In this document: positions 41,841-53,975 of the stretch, piece after piece
Layout of the letters: every line of letters starts with the position of its first letter
How positions within the stretch are numbered: the first letter of the stretch is position 1
DNA from: Hyperoodon ampullatus
Taxonomy: Eukaryota > Chordata > Mammalia > Artiodactyla > Ziphiidae
Reading direction: 5' to 3'
NCBI GenBank assembly: GCA_949752795.1
Contig: OX457058.1
Span: 36,086,587 to 36,150,586, forward strand
DNA: 64,000 bases
Notes under the pieces: generated by a model
The model's input: the letters and a program-made list of their open reading frames with translations, nothing else
Told to the model about the DNA's origin: nothing
The model's database searches: none
Made by a program: the position numbers and the translations under genes

Positions 41841-43189
41841 CCGTTTGGGGCCGTGTTGTATTTCACTCAAAGATCGATCACAGAGCTCTGAAATGGTTCC
41901 ACAGCAGTCTGCAAATGGCAGTGGGATCCCAGAAGACCAACACAGATTTGTGTCTGGCAATGCCAACACCGTGGCATATGCTGCTCTCGGGCTACTGGGG
42001 ATGTGTTACCAACAACCCCTGTGGCAGGGGCAGGGTGTGTGGAAATAAGTGGGGTTGTTTTCTTGTTTTGACCGAAGGAAAATGTGAGGAAACAGCTCTG
42101 GGGAAGAAAGAACTCTTAAGGGCTTGGGCAAGGTGACCTTGATCGAAGTCTTGATGTGCCAGATCCCCAGCATCTGCACCTGCAGAGGAAAGGCAGGATG
42201 CTGGGAGAGGGTGAGGCTGGGAGAGGGTGAGGGGTGGTCCTTCTCACTTGGACCAAGGCAAGACTGAGACCCTGGGCTCCTGACAAGAGTGGCTGCATAC
42301 TCTCCAGTAAATCCCTAAACTTCAGCTTCCTCAGCTGCAAAACAAAGGGGAGGGACACTCAGGCTCCCACATCCCTCCTTGCGCTGAGACCCTAGGCATC
42401 CTCTAACGCCTTTACAAGCATTTCAGGACAACCGGCACTCACCTTCAACTGCCATCAGTGAGGTAGCCGACCTCCAATGATCACTGCATCCTGGCATTTG
42501 CACCCTGGTGTCATCCCCTCCTACATCTTATCAGGGCTGGTGTATGTAAACAATAGGATACTGTAGACACGAGAGTATGTCATTTCTGAGATTAGCTTAT
42601 GAAAGTCACTGCACCTCCATCTCAGTCTCTGTCTCTCTGGTCATTTGCTCTGGAGAAAGCCAGCAGCCCTCTGGAGAGGTCCATGTGACAAGGAACTGAG
42701 TGAGCTCGAGGTGGAGCTAGGAGGCAGATCCAGGTCCAGGCAAAGCTTCAAATGACTGCGGTTCTGGCTGAGAGCTTGACTGCAACCTCAGGAGAGAGCC
42801 TGAGCCAGAACTGCCCAGCTAAGTCAATCTTGGAGTCCTGACTCTCAGAAATTGTGTGAGAGAATAAATATTTGTTGTTATAGCCTGCTTAGTTTTGGGG
42901 TAACTTAACAGCATAAATTAATACAATCCAGCCCTCGACCCATGTCCTAGGGTATTGAAAAAGTCCTCAGAGGGAGCCTGGGCCCCCAGCTCTGGCCTTC
43001 AGAGAAGTTTGCTCCCACATTCAGTGTCAGTGGCGTGCTGGAGCTGGCTCATACTGGCTCGTGAGCATCGACTGGGATCATACTGATGGTGTGAAATCAG
43101 CCACGGCAGAAGTATTTATGCCACAGAAATAGGTGAATACTGCAAATGACTTCTCTCTTGCAGCCAATTGTCAAACATTTATCAGCACA

Positions 43190-44975
43190 CCACTGCCCTT
43201 GTCTCCATCCCTGTATCTCTTTAAACAATTATGATATATTTCAAGTTTAAAGAATAAAATAACAACCTCTTGTGTACTGATCACCCATTTTAAGAATTAA
43301 AGCACTCATCAATTCAGCAGAGACCCCCTGTATCCCTATTTCACAAGTTCTTCCCTCCCCACGTGAAATAAATCACTATTCTGAATTTTATGTTTATCAA
43401 GGCCATGCATTTTTTGGTACTTTTACTACATACAGATGTGTTCCTAAACAATATATTGTCCTTTGTGGTAGTAATGTACTGCATGTTTTAAAATTTTATA
43501 TAAATGGCATTGTAGAGTATGTGTTCTCTGACATCCTGCTTCTTTCACTCAGTGTTTATGAGTCATCCATGTTGATATGATTAGCTTTATTTCATTTACT
43601 TTTACTTATATACAGTATATTCCATTGTATGACTAGACCGTAATTTATCAATCCACTCTCCTGTCGGTAGGCATTTAAGGTATTTTATTGGGTTGGCCAA
43701 AAAGTTCGTTCAGGTTTTTCTGTAAGATATTGTGGAAAAACCCGAAAGAACCTTTTGGCCAACACAATATTTTATTTTTGCAATTAAAAAAATTATTTTT
43801 TTATTTTTGCAATTTTGAATAACACACCTATTGGCATTTTAAATTCCTGCCTCTTTTAACACGTGCGAAAGTTTCTCTAACACATTTCCCTGGGAGTGGC
43901 ATTCCTGGGTCATAGAGTATACATACCTGCAACTTAACAACATTGCCAAATTGCTCACCAGAGTAGCTGTACTTCAAGTCAAGAATGTTCATGGCACCTT
44001 CATTCTTTTTTTTTTTTTTGGCACCTTCATTCTTAATAGTCCAATTCACATTGCCAATCTAGGAGAATGGGGAAACAAATATGGTATATCCATACAGTGG
44101 AATAGTACTTAGCAATAAAAAGGACTTAACTACTGCTACCTGCAGCAACATGGATGAATCTCACAGATGCTATGTTGAATGAAAGAAGCCAAAAGTTTAT
44201 ATGAAGTCCTAAAACAGGCAGAATGAATCTGTGAGGAAAGCAGAATATTAGTTGTCTCAAGGAGAGGTGGATGAAGTGGGAGGAGGTATGATGGAACCCT
44301 TTGGGCTTCTGGAAGGATTCCATGCCTTGACATGGGTGGTGGTTACCTGGGTGTGTATGTAGGTAAAATACATCAAGCTGTATACCTAAGATTGTGCACT
44401 CTGTGTACTCTCTGTATGTGGGTTGTCACCCCTCAATTTAAAAAATGTAGAAAACAGAAGCCACAACCAAAGTGGCTGAACCAGTTTACACCCTCACTGG
44501 CAGTGAGCCTGCTACTAGGATAGTGAGACTTTTCATTTTGCCTATCTAGGAGGTGTGAAATGGTATCCTACTATGTTTCCCTGGTTATTGGTGAGCCATT
44601 CCCATCTTTTGCCCATTTTTCTATTTGCCTCGTTGTAAAGTTCTTATATATTTTGGAAATGAGTCCTTTGTAGATCATGTATTGCAAATATACCTTCTTC
44701 CAGTGTATGACTTGTCTTTTCAAGTTTTAAACATCTTTTGATAAACCAAAGGTTTAAATTCCAATGTGATCAAATTTATCAATTTTCCTTTATACTCTGT
44801 GCTTGTTGTTCTATATTTACAGAATTTGCCTGCACTATGAGGTAATAAAAATATTCTCCTAATACTGTTTTCTAAAAAAATTTCCAAGTAATGCTGTATA
44901 CATTTGTATTTTTAACCCACTTAAAATTTACATTTGTGTACGATGAAAGGTGGCGCTGATCTACTTTCTTTTATC
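43190..44975. repeat. Old L1 mosaic (reverse and forward segments)
   Basis: 43190-43990 matches the reverse L1 3' UTR (ggcattgtagagtatgtgtt; gagtcatccatgttgatatg; tgggagtggcattcctgggt). 44050-44410 reads in the forward sense (tacagtggaatagtacttag; ggtggtggttacctgggtgt). 44480-44975 reverts to reverse-sense L1 (tttgcccatttttctatttg). Inversions or nested insertions are implied. No intact ORF is present. Confidence 0.7.
43688..43767 (+). mobile_element. 80-bp mariner-type MITE with TA target sites
   Basis: A nearly perfect palindrome: ttgggttggccaaaaagttc at the left and its diverged inverse ending ggccaacacaa at the right, with TA on both flanks (43686-43687, 43768-43769). Size and design are those of MADE1-class mariner derivatives. 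It is inserted within the L1 remnant, so it is younger than that L1. The transcript would fold into one long hairpin. Confidence 0.88.
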
Positions 44976-45654
44976 CCACTTAAATGGGCAGGAAAAAGAA
45001 CAAAGAACATGGTTTCTTCTGCACAGAGCTTGGCAAAAGCCGAGTAGACACTATGTGCTCACTTTACCTTGTGGTCTTGAGTTCCTAAATGAATCTCCCT
45101 TTTGATCTTTTCCAACCAGGAAAATTATTTTCTCCCTGCAGTCTCTTTTCTTCGTTTAGCTCTCTGCCTGCTGTGGAGGCACTGAACACCTGAGCATATA
45201 AAAGAATACAGGGTCCCTCCTAGTACATGCATTTAAAACTTAGTCCAGCCAATTACAGTTACACTTAAAACCTGTATTGTAAATCTGGGGCTTGACTGCA
45301 GAGATGGTGCCAGGCATAGCTGGGCTCAAAGCGTATTTGTTGACTGGGAGAATGGATAATGCTGCCTGTTTGTTCCTGCTACTTCTGCCAGTGACCAGCT
45401 GTGGGGACCTGACCAAGTCATTTAATGCCTCCACCTCTGCCCCTTTCCACACCCCTCCCTGTGGATCATGGACATCTTCTAGTCAGGGGTACTGTTCTTC
45501 CTGTATAACCTGCAAGCCTGGCCAAGTCAGGGCAGGGAGACAGGACTGACCAAATACATGACTGTATGTGCACTCAGCCACCCCTTCCTTCACTGTCTAG
45601 TGAGGGCTGGGGTCAGTCAGAAAGAAGTGCACATATAAGGGTGCTGGACATTTT

Positions 45655-45858
45655 GTACTTAACTGGTTAAGGCTTCAGGCTCTGAAGCCAGAAGACTGCC
45701 TGGGTTTGAGTCCTCACTCTTCCACTTCCAGCTGGGAGTTGTTGAGCTAGTTACTTAACTTCTCTGAGCTTCAGTTTCCTTGTCTGCAAATGGGTTAACA
45801 TAGGTAAAACACTGAGAACTGTGCCAAGCACATAGTAAGTGCTCAGTGAAGAGCACTT
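45655..45858 (+). repeat. MIR SINE, near full length
   Basis: ctggttaaggcttcaggctc, gactgcctgggtttgagtcc, ttacttaacttctctgagct and gccaagcacatagtaagtgc appear in order. Confidence 0.85.
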
Positions 45859-46704
45859 ACTATTACCTGCAACAGAAAGTTTAGGAAGAGGGATTTTATG
45901 CAGCAGAAATTTCTGTTCCACGTCACCTGAAAGATCATTTTCTTCTGGCTGGGAGTTTTAAAATATGAAAGAGCTCCTAGATACTGTTCCCTTGGGCACT
46001 ATTCCAGGTTTCGGATTCTTATCTTCCTCAGCTTTGGGTCAAGGAAGAGAAAGGGATGGAAAGGATGAGCCGCATGAGGCCCCTGGACATGCTGGGCTTG
46101 ACGCTTTTAATTTGAATTAGTGACCAAATTTAAAATTAGGAAGATTTCACATTAAAAAACAAAACAAAACTTCATTTCCAGCTTGTCTTGAAAGATCTGG
46201 CTGGGCTGGGACATCATTCCTGCACTGTATCCATCAGCTAACTGCCCTTTTAGATGTGCCTTGGGCCTTCTTGGTGCTGTCATCCACCCTCACTTGGCTC
46301 CTGGGCTGTAGGTATTTGGGTGTGGCACCCCCTGAGAGGACAAGCAAGATACACTACTTCCGATGAGTTGTCCTTTGCTGTTTGTGGGCCAGGGTGAGAC
46401 TTGTGGGTGGGCTGCTCCTAGAGAAGGAAGAGCCTCAGGTAGGGCCTGGTGTGGGAAGGTTCCAGGGAAGCTAAACCAGAAGGTGTGGTTTCCTGGGCAG
46501 CTGAAATGGGCCATCTTGAGGAGGCAGGGCAAATGGGTAGGGGGTGCCGGGGCCCCGTCTTGCTCTGCCCCTGCAGCCATCACCTCTCTGCCCATGACCT
46601 CAGCAACCCAAGGAAGCTCCTGAATGGGGATATTCTTTGGATGGAGATTGGCCAACTCTCATTGTAACACTGGGTCCTTCTGTGGACTTCTACTCCAGCA
46701 TCTG

Positions 46705-46915
46705 CTGTTTTTTTTTTTTTTTGCGGTACACGGGCCTCTCACTGTTGTGGCCTCTCCCGTTGTGGAGCACAGGCTCCGGACGCGCAGGCTCAGCGGCCAT
46801 GGCTCACGGGCCCAGCCGCTCCGCAGCATGTGGGGTCTTCCCAGACTGGGGCATGAACCTGTGTCCCCTGCATCGGCAGGTGGACTCTCAACCACTGCGC
46901 CACCAGAGAAGCCCC
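46705..46915 (-). mobile_element. CHR-type SINE ('gcggtac' form), 10-bp TSD
   Basis: T-run, gcggtacacgggcctctcac, reverse head ccaccagagaagccccc. The duplication ccagcatctg is exact at 46695-46704 and 46916-46925. Confidence 0.92.
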
Positions 46916-48223
46916 CCAGCATCTGTTCTTACCCTCACCTTCTCCCATTACTGTAATACTCCTGCAATAGTAGGCTAGACCTTGCCTTCCTCTCCTTCCA
47001 TTGCCTCTGCGCTCCCTCCCCCTAGCCATTAGATCCAGGCCAGCCTCACCAGCCTGCAAGGAAGGCAGCAGACTTGTCCTCTCAACTGCCAGGAAGAACC
47101 TTAAGCATAGTAGGTGCTTTATAAAATAGTATTATGATGATGAGGTAACACATGTACAACACTTGGTAATGCTCAACAAACGCTGATTCCTTTCCTCCCC
47201 ACCCCAATCTCGTTTCCCCCTTTTTTCTGTCAAACCTCTACTAAGTCTCTAGTAACATCTCAAAATTTTGAGACCTGATACTGCCATTCCCCTGTTTACA
47301 ATTCTTAATAGTTCCCTGCTGTCTGCAAAATAAAGGCCTTTCACAAAGTGGGCCCAAGCTTCCCTCCTGCGGTATCAGCACGCATTATCTTCCATCCTGG
47401 GCAGACTGAGTCACTCTCTTCAGTCCTCTTTCTCAGTCTTTGCTTGATCTCCCGGCCTGGAACACCACCTCCGCCTCTGTGTCTGACTGGGGCTTCCGGT
47501 CCGCTCCCGCTCCGGCTACCCTAGGACGCCTTTCCTGACAACAGCCCAACCCACGGTGGTCTCTCTCGCCCTGTGACCCCCGCTGTCTCTTGTCCCCTCT
47601 CCGAGAAGTTTCCTATTGCAGGCTGGAAAGAGCGTCGGAAGCGGTTTCCCCAGGTAACTGTGGTGCAAAGAGGACCCCTGGTGTCTTTGGAACTTTCCGG
47701 AATCCCCAGACGCCCGCGCACCCCACTCCCCACCCCACCCCCGTTCCAGCACACGGAGCAGCCAATCTAGAGTGAGCGTGCCTGCTGGAGGCTGGGAGTG
47801 AAGGCTCGGACATGGGCGCGTAGGGTGGGTTCTTGCCCTGGAGTGGTCCTTGGAAGAAAAGGAGCGTGGACGCTGTAAAGACGGCTTTACTGACAAAGCA
47901 CATGGCCGCCCCGTCGCAGGGGCTTGTGAATCGCGTCCTATTTCATAAGGGTTAAACTGAGGCCCCAAAGAGGTAAATGACTTGACCAGGTTAACTAGGT
48001 GAGTGGCATGCTCCACTTGGTCCCCTGGCCTCCTGTAGGGGTGTGTGTGTAAGCCGTGGCCCGCAATGGCTGCAGCCGCCGAGCCCGCCTCCTTTCGGGA
48101 GCCTGGCTCCGGGTGGGCGGTGGAGCCCTCCGCCCGGCCTGCTGGAAGGGCGGGGCCCCGGGCGGGGCCGACACAGGTGCTTCGCATAAGGCCGGCGGGG
48201 GGGAAGGGGCGGCTCCGCGGGGC

Positions 48224-48230
48224 TTTATAA
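48224..48230 (+). promoter_or_regulatory. CPEB1: TATA-type element upstream of CPEB1
   Basis: tttataa sits in ggctttataagcggcc, 129 bp upstream of the CPEB1 start codon. A transcription start near 48250-48260 would give a 5' UTR of roughly 100 nt. It is unusual for a CpG island to have a TATA box so clearly placed. Function is inferred. Confidence 0.55.
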
Positions 48231-48358
48231 GCGGCCCCGGGTGCAACGCTGTGCGCGGCTTGCTGCAAAAATAGTGCCCACGTGTCTGCGCGTCCCTCGC
48301 CCCGCCGGTCAGCCGCCTGCCGGCCGGTCCGTCCGTCCCGCTGGGCCACGCCAGCCCC

Positions 48359-48373
48359 ATGGCGTTCCCGCTG
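48359..48373 (+). CDS. CPEB1: CPEB1 first coding exon (MAFPL), partial gene
   Basis: ATGGCGTTCCCGCTG followed by GTAAGA gives Met-Ala-Phe-Pro-Leu and then a strong donor. Human and mouse CPEB1 begin MALSL and MAFSL before EEEAGRIKDC in exon 2, as I recall, so residue pattern and splice position agree. The context cagccccATGg is a good Kozak site. CPEB1 is an RNA-binding protein that recognises the cytoplasmic polyadenylation element and controls poly(A) length and translation in oocytes and neurons. The RRM and zinc-finger exons are beyond the right edge of this window. The 10.8-kb spacing after AP3B2 and same strand fit the human order. Confidence 0.82.
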
Positions 48374-48420
48374 GTAAGAGCTGCTCGCCGCCCGCCCGGG
48401 CGGGGCTGGGCGGGGCCGCG

Positions 48421-48470
48421 GTCCGCGCGCAACCTCGGCCGGTCCGCGCGCAACCTCGGCCGGTCCGCGG
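48421..48470 (+). repeat. 21-bp tandem duplication in CPEB1 intron 1
   Basis: The unit gtccgcgcgcaacctcggcc plus g occurs at 48421-48441 and 48442-48462 identically, with a third partial copy (gtccgcgg). It lies 48 bp after exon 1 in the CpG island. Confidence 0.95.
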
Positions 48471-51199
48471 TACCCTCCTCTCCCGCCCCCACCCGTGCGC
48501 GCAAGCCCCGGGCGGGGCGCGGGTCACGTGCCCGCGAGCGTGGGGCCTCGTGGAGGGGTGTGTGGCGAAGGGGGGGTAGGGAGCCTCCTCGTGACTCAGG
48601 GCCTTTGGGCTTAAAGGCGCCGCGGCCCTCCGGGGGCGGCCGGTGGGGCCTCCGAGCTGCGTTGCAGACGCCCGTTGGCCTCGAGTGTCTGTCCAGACGG
48701 GAGCAGACCGGACGGAAGGGCGCCCCCGCGTCCGGAACATTTCCTTTTCCCGCAGCCGTCGCACGTGAGAGCCTAAGCCACCGGCGCTGGGAGCTCATGC
48801 GCCTCGCAGCGTCCCCCGCGAATCTCGTTCGTACCCAGTGGGCAGCGGGGGAGGGCGGCGGGGCGGGGAGGGGCGGGGCTGCTGGCGGCGTAGACCCTTG
48901 CGCGGGGCCTCGGGTCAAGGGAGAGCGCCACGACGGCAGTGGGCGCGTCTCCTTTAAGGCGGAGGGATTAGGCCCCTCGTGCCGGCCGCGCGCGCTTCTT
49001 TGGCCCGTGAGGTCACGTGGCTTCACACGTTTGTTAGGCGCAGGAGCTAGAGTTCTGGGGCGGGGTTGGCTAGGTAGGGTCGGGCGCTGGAGGGTGGCCG
49101 GCACGTGCAAAGCGGCTTCGCGCTGGGGAGCCCCGCGGCTCAGAGGTGGGTTCTGGGGGCATGGGCGGGGGTCCTGCAGGCCGCGGAGGTGCCCCAGGCG
49201 TGGAGCCGACCTAAGCCGCGCCAGCTTCGGTTTTCCCCACCCCGAGTTCTCTGATAGCGGAGAAGCGTGCGTGTGGCCTTGGCTTTGTCATTCTCTCAGC
49301 CCAAGACCGGACCAGGTTCCCAGACTCGGGTGGGGGGTTGGCGCGGGCCCAGCGCTGGTCTCGGGTTTGTTGGAGCAGTGGCTGGGGGCACAGCCTGGTT
49401 GCTTCGCTTGGTCAGCCCGCCGGTTAGAAAGGCCTGTGCCTGCCCTGAGCCCCCGGGGCGGGGAGTGGCGGGTATTCAGACCAAGAAAAGGTTACTCACC
49501 TTTGGTTGTCCCACTTGGCGTCATTCCCTGGTTTTTTCTTCGCGTGGGTGTTGTCTGTAGTCAAGTCGACCCTGAGTTTTTTGCGTCATTCCCAGAGGAC
49601 CCGGGCAGGCCAGGGTCCTTGTAAGTGGCCCAGCGCCGCCCACAGGACTGAGAAAGCCCGAGCGGACACTTGCGCTCTGGAGCACGTCCTCGCGTGCACG
49701 GGTTATTTTTTGGTGGCATTTTGCACAGTGCAAGCGGTCCTGCGCTAGGATTGCGCTCGCGAAGCAAGTGGGAAGCACGAAGACTCCACGACAGCGCTCA
49801 GAGCCGGGGGTGCCGGCTGTGACCCCCTCCCCCACCCCACCCCGCAGGCCCGGCTCTGCTTAGCGCTGCATTTCGTTGGCAACTGCCTCCTTTGGTCTCC
49901 CTGGCTACCGATCTGCTGCCTTGCTCTCTCGCTGGCACCTGAGTAAACTGCTGGGCGAGGGACGAGGGGGTTTGCTGGTATCCACAGGTGTACCGCCTGC
50001 CTCTGGTCTGCCCCTCAGGTGACGGTGCTGACGTGTGCCAGCTGGAAGTGTGTGTCTCCTGAGAATAGTTTGCACCCTTAGGCTCAGGTTCTGTTTGAGC
50101 TTAGGGACACAGGCTGGGTTAAAAACAAAAATAAATCGCAACAGGCGGAAGGAAACCTTGGAAACCTCAGGCTGGTGGTGGTTTTCCTGATTGGTTGATT
50201 GGTTTTTATTGTAGGTAGAAGGGAAGTGGACGGAAGTTCTGCTTCTGGAGCTCCGTGGAGCTCAGGGCTGTCGGAGCCCCTCAGGAGAGTAGAGTTCAGG
50301 GCTGACTGCGGGTCTTGGAGCGTCCTCGTTGCGCTTGTTGAGCTCGCTTTGAGCTGTACTGTATTCCCAGAACCCGTTGCTGCAGAGTTTGGCTTTTGCC
50401 ACAGTGATGTAATTTAAACTTGAGGAGTGGTCTGGCAGTACGTGCTCGGTTTATAGAACTAGGATTAGGAAGTTGACTACCCTGTAAAGTCAGTCTTTAT
50501 AGTATAGAAATACTTGCCATCCTGCCTCCCGAGGGTTGTCTTATAAACATCCCGCTGGCCCAGGCTCCCCTGTGGGGAAAGGGAACTGTGCCGGCCTCTA
50601 CAGCTGGCAGGAGGTTGGAGAGCGAATGCGTGTGGCGAGTGCCCATGGAAACATGAGCAGTTTGGATTGAGCCTTAGGCACTTGGTGCATGAATGTTTCT
50701 GTGGTCTTGTCTTTCTTTCCTGTGGTACCAGTACCAGTGTCTGTGAGTCAGTAAGTGGAGGAAGGTGATAAAAGTAGTGCGACTCCACTCTCAACACCCA
50801 ACTTGTTAAGAGGCTAATGATAATAGCTGTCTTTGTAAGTTTTTTCAGGGGTCACCAAGCTGTTTATTTTGTTTTTAATCCTTAAAATGGGTTACAAACC
50901 CAAATCCCTACAGGGGCCTGAGGTACCATAAATGAGTAAATGGAAAGAAAGTAAAGAAGAGTAGTGCCTACTGAACTACAGAATTTGCTTAAAGGAGAGC
51001 CAGTAGCTGGTTCTTGGCCATGCAAAAGTGTGGGCCCAGAGTTCATGGATCTTTGACTTCTTTCCTAGTTCAGCTGCCAATCTCTATTTTTACATGTAGC
51101 AATTAAAAAATTGGAAACACTGGATGGATCAAAGTCTCTGAAGACTGGATTCAACCTGAGGGCTAGTTTGGGGTCTTTGTCTTAAAACATCCCTTTTAG

Positions 51200-51310
51200 A
51201 TTTCCTCCCTATTTTGCAGATGATGAAACAGGCTTAGAAATCAAGTCAGGAGGCTATCAAGTGATGAAACCAGTGTGTGAACCTAGGTCTTTCTGGTGCC
51301 ATAGCTGAAC
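51200..51310 (-). repeat. MIR fragment, reverse
   Basis: tttgcagatgatgaaacagg followed by ctatcaagtgatgaaaccag and aacctaggtctttctggtgc is MIR 3' half in reverse. Confidence 0.6.
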
Positions 51311-53865
51311 CTATGGTATTATGTGTATTCCCGTATGTCAGAGGGGTCAAGGGATTATTGGTGGTGTGCCTTGTATAGAAATGCAATGGTCTATGGGCTG
51401 GTCACATTCATAGGCAAAGTGAGCCTTAACTGCATTGGAGGGAATCTCTGGTTGCTGTGGAAGTCAGTGTGGGTCTTCTGAGCGTTAGCACAGCAGTGTT
51501 GATGTCAGGAGGAATGTGCTGTGTCTATCATTCCATAATGTGTGTCAGAGCAGTTAGCTGATTCTGAGAGAGCCAGAGGTCTGGAGAAGTCAGGCTCCTC
51601 CCACTGTGGGGGTGACCCTCCCAAACCTCTGCACAAAAGACTGTCCTCTTTCAGGACAGTTAAATTTCAGCAACATTTTCCTTCGGAGACTAGGCATATT
51701 TGAAATTATGGTTTTGTAAGACCTGTGAAAGTAGAATGGGGCTTATTAAATCTCACCTTTCTTCTCTTAGCTAAAATTTCCATAATTTTGTCTTTTAGAT
51801 TTCCAGGCAGAATTAATAAGGGTTTTAGCAGTATGTGGTAAAATCTGGGATAAGCTCCCAGGGCATAAAAGAGCCCTGCACCAGGACTAAGGAGCTGGGG
51901 TTTCATTCTGGGCAACACTTAGAATCTTAGCAGTGTATAATCCATGCTAGCAAATGTAAAGGGATATGTACCTTTATTTCTGTATCTTATTTCCAAAGGA
52001 TTTAAAGCATAAGGAAGTGAAGAGCATATTCTGAGATGTTGTCAAAGGAATATTTCAGTGAGAATGCAGACTCAAATACACACCAGAAAACTTTTTTTTT
52101 TTTTTTTTACCTGTGGTCTGGGAAGTTTTTGGAAAGAGGGAAACTTTAAAATGTTACTTGTCCCCAGCTGCTGCTTTAGCTACCTTTACAGGCCAGGGTC
52201 TCAGCTGCGAGTTTAGTGTTTGTGAATTTGGTGAAGGGGAATCTTGAGATGACTAAAGTAGCTCTCTGCTGGTATTTTAGTGTTTATATGCTAGGTAATA
52301 TCTGTGCAAAGTTTTTCATTCATTGTTTTCAGCTAAATGTTCCCTATAATTGTTAGGTGTTTGTTTAAAGGACAGATTGATTAGTGGGTAGTACTTCTGG
52401 CTTGAAGTTTGGGATAGAAATGCATACCAAACCCAGATATTAGTGTTTAGGCTGCTGTCTTCAGTAGTTAGTGGTGGAGGCAGTAAAAGAATCATGGGAT
52501 CAAATAGCAAATTATTTTCTCTCATATGGAAGAGCTCTACTAATCCCATCCTGTTCTGCAAATCTGCTTTTCCTAGGCAGGATCTAAGCTGTACTGACTC
52601 TGGGGAGAACTTTCCAGAAAGCCTGGGGGTAGGGGATGAGGGATAGGAAGAGGGTTGGACTTAAGAGGTTGGAGTGGAGGAAGTTACATAAAGAATTTTT
52701 GCTTCTCTCTGTTGTTTGAGTTAAAACCAAGACGCATTGCTTGCACCCTTTCAGTATTTGGATACTGCTGACCCCGCCTCCTTTGCCCCACATACTGCAG
52801 CTTTGAAAATGCCCTTTTTCTTTCCTGCCATTGTTGGAGCCTGATTTTAGTTATACCTGTGTATGACAGCTTGTCATCTTCTGTAAGCACACAGATTCCA
52901 GATGTTGAAAGTTTTTATGTTCAAGATAGAACCCCCCAAAACAAGGCATTTTTCAGTTACAGTAAACTGGCTGAAAAGATTGAGCTAAAAAATACATAAT
53001 ATGTATAATATTTCATATTTTTCATAGGGAAATTACCTGACTTTGCATAAGAAGTCAGTATCCAAATTTGAGAGTGTTAAATTTGCATTGTAGACAAAAT
53101 TTTCAGAGTTTTGTTACTGGGATTTAAAAAGACTCCTGTTAGGAACTATTTTGTCTACTCAATATATAATGTGTTTTTAAGTAACACAGGTGGGGGGAAT
53201 ATTCCTGATTAAATAGGGTTGAGCTTTGCTTTCAGCGGTGCAGAAGAACACTTAGGCATGGGTAGCCTTTGAATTCTACTTCACTTTTCAATATTCCTGT
53301 ATGGTTAGAGTACCCTTTTGATTTTTAAGGCATTTTGTGATGACTTTCCTTGAGGTAATTGGAGAATTCCCAGAGGGCAGGTCTAAAGATTGATTTGTGT
53401 GCTAAAAATGGGTCACAGTTGCGTGTAGCTGCTGATTCTGGGAGTAACTTGACTATAATAGTGTGACTGGTTTCTTTATTCTTGGCCAGCATAATATGCT
53501 GACAAACGTACCATCCTAACAGGTTTAGCGCCGTGGCCTGAAGTTTTCTTTGATAAAGGTGTGGGAGTAGCTCTCCTCTTGTTGGAGAGCAGTTACCTTG
53601 AAGGGCAGGTTGGATTTCTTTGTGTCTTTTGACAGAACACTTAATCTCTTACTACTTAACACCTGTGCTCTCTGCATTCTGGCTTTGTGCTCCTGGCTTC
53701 TGGCTCTGACACCATCTGCCTCCTCAGTCTGCCCTTTCTCCTGAGACTTTTTTAAGCTGTAATTTTGGAATTGTTTTGAAGCTCAGGAGGTGTTGGAGAC
53801 CTGTCTGCCTCCTAGGTATAACTTGGAGTTGACACCAAGCCCGGATTATAGTGTCTCAGTATGTT

Positions 53866-53975
53866 CACGGATGAGGAGAATTAAGCTTAGAACGAAAAAT
53901 GGTTATTTATACAGTGAGAGGATGATAGAGCCAAAACTGGAACCCAGGTCTCTTTATTTCCAGACTAGTGTTATT
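53866..53975 (-). repeat. MIR fragment, reverse
   Basis: gatgaggagaattaagctta and gccaaaactggaacccaggtc match the reverse MIR core. Confidence 0.6.

Larger units (their letters stand above)
37416..47989. other. AP3B2-CPEB1 intergenic region
   Basis: Holds a MER5A-like element (37897-38058), a long SINE (38884-39233), an L1 remnant (41690-41840), a large L1 mosaic with the mariner MITE (43190-44975), a MIR (45655-45858) and a SINE (46705-46915). A 16-bp tandem pair (gctgggagagggtgag) lies near 42200-42230. The stretches 38080-38870, 39260-41680, 41850-43180, 44980-45650, 45870-46690 and 46930-47980 show no gene or element I can name. A divergent antisense transcript from the CPEB1 island is possible but not visible. 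Confidence 0.7.
47990..49260. promoter_or_regulatory. CPEB1: CpG island promoter of CPEB1
   Basis: High CpG density from about 47990 to 49260 with several GC boxes (for example ggggcggct, 48206). It contains the TATA-like element and CPEB1 exon 1. Very long open frames on both strands here are composition artefacts. Confidence 0.85.

Noticed and set aside
47516..48349. 277-codon minus-strand frame
   Set aside because: GC-rich, low-complexity composition, no start context or domain. It overlaps the same island.
47995..49110. 371-codon minus-strand frame
   Set aside because: It is antisense to the CpG island, an Arg/Pro-rich composition artefact with no recognisable family.
48359..49624. 421-codon open frame starting at the CPEB1 ATG
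   Set aside because: It reads through the GTAAGA donor into CpG-rich intron. The high GC makes stops rare and the protein is Arg/Gly/Pro-rich with no domain.
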